Below are positions 61,602-64,000 of a DNA stretch of 64,000 nt, piece by piece; position 1 is the first letter of the stretch, and every line of letters begins with the position of its first letter. The stretch comes from Nitzschia sp. pyKryTriq1 (Eukaryota > Bacillariophyta > Bacillariophyceae > Bacillariales > Bacillariaceae). The position numbers and the translations under genes are program-made. The DNA is taken from assembly GCA_956465555.1 (NCBI GenBank), contig OY101130.1:930001-994000 (forward strand), in the 5' to 3' direction. A model generated the notes under the pieces. It saw only the letters and a list, made by a program, of their open reading frames with translations. It was not told the DNA's origin and did no database searches.

Positions 61602-63184
61602 ATGGACTCCTCCTCCTCCTTGGCGATGGCCGAAGAGATCCATACTCACATTGACAGTACCAGTGATACGAATAACACGAACAATCCTCTTCCACTACTA
61701 CAAGAACAGGAATAAGGATATGCAGAGCAGCGGCCACAAGATCATGAACAGGAACAGGAACAGGAACAGGAACAAGATCATGAGGACTGGCATGCTGTCA
61801 ACGTGGTGGTTCCAATGTACGAATCATTGACTAGCACAGAAGTAGTCAATGTCGATATTGCATCGTTACTTGCCAAAGACATTAGTGACTTTAGGGGTCG
61901 GTCCCAGTCGTTCGACACGGTACGTACAATATTGATATTGAGTATTATCGTATTGCCTTTTTTTGTTTCTTTCGAACCTTCTTAACTTTTTGCAACCCTC
62001 CCGCGCGCATACTGTAGGCACCCAAGTACTGGTTCGATCGCAAGTACAATTCCTGTGAATCGACAGATCGACCGGCCATTGTGAGTATGTTGTGTCGTGC
62101 CTGCCGATCTGCTACAATAAGTACTATTACTAGTACGAACAATCATCATCATCATCATCAAGAGGAGCATCATCAAGAGGAGCATCATCAAGAGGAGGAG
62201 GTGGTGGCGCGTGGTTTTAATTTAATCGTAACGCAAACTCAAAATCGTCGCGATCTCTTCTTTACCATGCGATTATCTTGCGAACGGGGGCAGTTGCCGA
62301 AATATGTAAGTAATATTCGTATATACCTCCCGTACACACGGCAAGAACATGACGTATACAGACAGCAGGCGTACTATCTATGTATCTTTTTGGAAAGTCT
62401 TGGTTCGAACATATTGGCATTGCCTTTTTCTAACTCGAACCAAATATTATCTTCTTTGCTGTTCCTTTCTGTGGGTTGTGGAATGAATGAATGAATATTG
62501 TGCATGTACTAGGCGCCGAACGATCGACGCAAATCTCAACGCCAAACGAGAACTCATAAACCAGAATCCAAAGACCATATCTGTAAATTTAGCTTGAACA
62601 TTGCGTTTTGCAAAACCAACCAAAGATGGTTCCTCAAAAAGACCGGTGCGGGTTGTTCCCAACACAATCATCATCCTCCCCTTCCGGCCCATTTATTACG
62701 GACTCGAACCGCCATTCTCGATCCCGATACATTGCAGCTTGTGGCCGATCAACTCATTCTCAATACTCCCGTCGAATCCATCAATACCTTGTTGACTGAA
62801 CGAAATAATAATGGAAATAGCTCCGCTTGCTATTATCCACAACATTTCAGTCGACAACAACTGGCCAATGTACGGAAACATGTCATGAAGAAGAAGGGAG
62901 CCTACAAATATTTCCATCCTCAATTTGCTACCATGATGAATGACTTGGTGAAAACGGATGCCGAATTTGAAATTGTCAAACGAAAACTCGATGAAATGCA
63001 TCAGAGCTTATTGGCATGTCAAGAAGAAAAGAAGCAGCAGCAGCAGCAACTTCAGGGACCAATCACAGCATCCACCTACCGGTACGACTCATCATCGTCG
63101 TCGTCGCCACCACAGCAACAACAACATTATCTTTCCACAACAAAGCGATCACGCCATGATGATCATCAATACTCCTACTATTAG
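61602..63184 (+). pseudogene. FAR1/MULE-like zinc-finger gene with an in-frame stop
   Basis: Exons are 61602-61919, 62018-62305 and 62513-63184, joined by phase-0 GT-AG introns; together they form one frame of about 424 codons. Codon 38 is TAA (61713-61715). Downstream the frame is intact and protein-like: KYWFDRKYNSCESTDRPAIV, ARGFNLIVTQTQNRRDLFFT, HICKFSLNIAFCKTNQRWFL, KKTGAGCSQHNHHPP, then helical KKKGAYKYFHPQFATMMNDL and a coiled Gln-rich end. The C...C...W-[FY]-L...G-[ST]-G...H-x-H pattern resembles the FAR1/MULE (WRKY-GCM1) DNA-binding finger. Either the gene is broken, translation starts at ATG 61815, or a further 69-bp GT-AG intron (61657-61725) removes the stop in frame. Confidence 0.6.
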
Positions 63185-63309
63185 TACTATCATAGTAGAC
63201 TGGTAGTTAGGACGACCAACGATCAGGAAAAACGTGTTGCAATGAGAGGGTTTTGAATGTTTAGTATATCCGCCCTCTCTCACTAACCAGAAGAGCAGTG
63301 ATATTGCAG

Positions 63310-64000
63310 TTACAACAGAGACCCGCCCGATTCTTTGGACGTTACGCCAGTAGATGATAATGATGATTCTTCGTCTTTGATGGATAAAAGTTGCGACAAA
63401 AATAAGGAAGCATAGCCGAGTTCTTCCATTCGTTGCAGAAAGCTTGCCACGGCATGCTGGGTGAATTGTTTCTTATTCTCATCGCCTCCCTCATCGGGAA
63501 TTGTGGGCTCTTCTTCCATCTCGTCTTCTTGTTCTTCCCTCTCATCTTCGTCCTCGTCGGTCGTCATGATCAGGCTAGTCAGAATGGCTTGCCTTGTTTT
63601 CTGCATCCAAACAATGGCAGAGACCTTGTTGGCAAGGATAGTATTAGCATCAGATCCTGGTGCTGCTGTCTCGGACTGTTCCATCAGGTTTTCCTCCATA
63701 CGATCCAAAACTTGAAGAAAGTGGATCGCCCTCTCCGTCTTGGTTGCCACATCGAACGCCAGAGTAGTAGGAGGAACCGCAGAGGGGAGGCTGGTCGCAG
63801 TGGGCGGTGCAGAGACTCCGAGCATCAGGCCTGAGCAAAGCGGTCGCCGGAATGTTTCAATCTCTTCTCCCGAAAATGACGAAGAAGGTGGTGGCGGCAT
63901 TTCAAGCCTCGGAGACGACGCCTTTTTGACAACTGCCTCCCTCGTCTTCGCGCTCTTCTCTTGAAGAAATGCTTCTGCTGCTGCTGCTGCTGCTTCTGAC
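63310..64000 (-). CDS. Hypothetical protein, N-terminus beyond the window
   Basis: The frame runs from its stop at 63310 through an internal ATG at 63900 and stays open to the window edge, where it reads Ala-rich helix then FLQEKSAKTREAVVKKASS. The start is therefore probably outside. The visible 230 residues contain a helical segment (TKTERAIHFLQVLDRMEENL), an acidic Glu/Asp tract, and a helical C-terminal block (QHAVASFLQRMEELGYASLF followed by LSQLLSIKDEE). No family is recognised. Confidence 0.6.
   Translation of the reverse strand, partial: SEAAAAAAEAFLQEKSAKTREAVVKKASSPRLEMPPPPSSSFSGEEIETFRRPLCSGLMLGVSAPPTATSLPSAVPPTTLAFDVATKTERAIHFLQVLDRMEENLMEQSETAAPGSDANTILANKVSAIVWMQKTRQAILTSLIMTTDEDEDEREEQEDEMEEEPTIPDEGGDENKKQFTQHAVASFLQRMEELGYASLFLSQLLSIKDEESSLSSTGVTSKESGGSLL

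Noticed and set aside
61713-61715. In-frame stop read as a recoded amino acid
   Set aside because: TAA is not used for selenocysteine, and the rest of the window uses TAA as a normal stop; mutation, splicing or a later start explain it better.

Overview
The window is nuclear DNA from a diatom, most likely a raphid pennate species. Seminavis or a relative would fit, but the genus cannot be settled from sequence alone. Supporting evidence: about 26 genes on both strands with few, short GT-AG introns; two proteins whose signal peptide ends in the diatom plastid motif (cleavage before Phe); the diatom type of membrane LRR protein that lacks a kinase; secreted proteins with Thr/Pro-rich linkers and Cys-rich modules; a class of short hypothetical proteins common in diatoms; and spacers full of TAG/CTA triplets, CTAG and GTAC palindromes.

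Layout. 0.3-6.8 kb: a three-exon MLO-like heptahelical protein with a very long C-terminal extension, convergent with a hypothetical gene. 7.5-11.9 kb: a flavin amine oxidase and a secreted Cys-rich protein. 12.8-20.1 kb: a zinc-knuckle nuclear protein, a cyclic-nucleotide-dependent protein kinase (PKG type) and a SulP transporter with STAS and cyclic-nucleotide-binding-like tails. 20.9-27.2 kb: a diatom hypothetical, a MenB-type naphthoate synthase ending in SKL, a membrane LRR protein with a large internal duplication, and a plastid membrane protein. 28-37.7 kb: three low-complexity proteins, each with an IQ motif, separated by repeat-rich spacers. These spacers hold a 113-bp direct repeat and a candidate small mobile element carrying a 5'-truncated zinc-knuckle gene. 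38-46.2 kb: a nucleolin-like protein, a stand-alone BRO1 protein, a MYND protein, a RanBP2-finger protein with a methyltransferase-like core, and a hypothetical. 47.3-56.2 kb: a plastid ABC-F ATPase, a myosin, and a DUF262-HNH (GmrSD/SspE-like) protein with a mitochondrial-type presequence. 57.8-64 kb: a surface protein with signal peptide and hydrophobic tail, a one-TM hypothetical, a FAR1/MULE-like zinc-finger gene with an in-frame stop, and a gene running off the right edge.

The genes do not form one pathway; this is an ordinary eukaryotic gene neighbourhood. Themes that recur are calmodulin-type IQ motifs (three proteins plus myosin), cyclic-nucleotide sensing (kinase and transporter), and organelle targeting (two plastid, one peroxisome, one mitochondrion). 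The most unusual items are the DUF262-HNH protein, the MLO fusion, the peroxisome-tagged MenB, the element at 33.95-34.81 kb, and the interrupted FAR1-like gene. All functions were read from sequence by eye; no database search was run.
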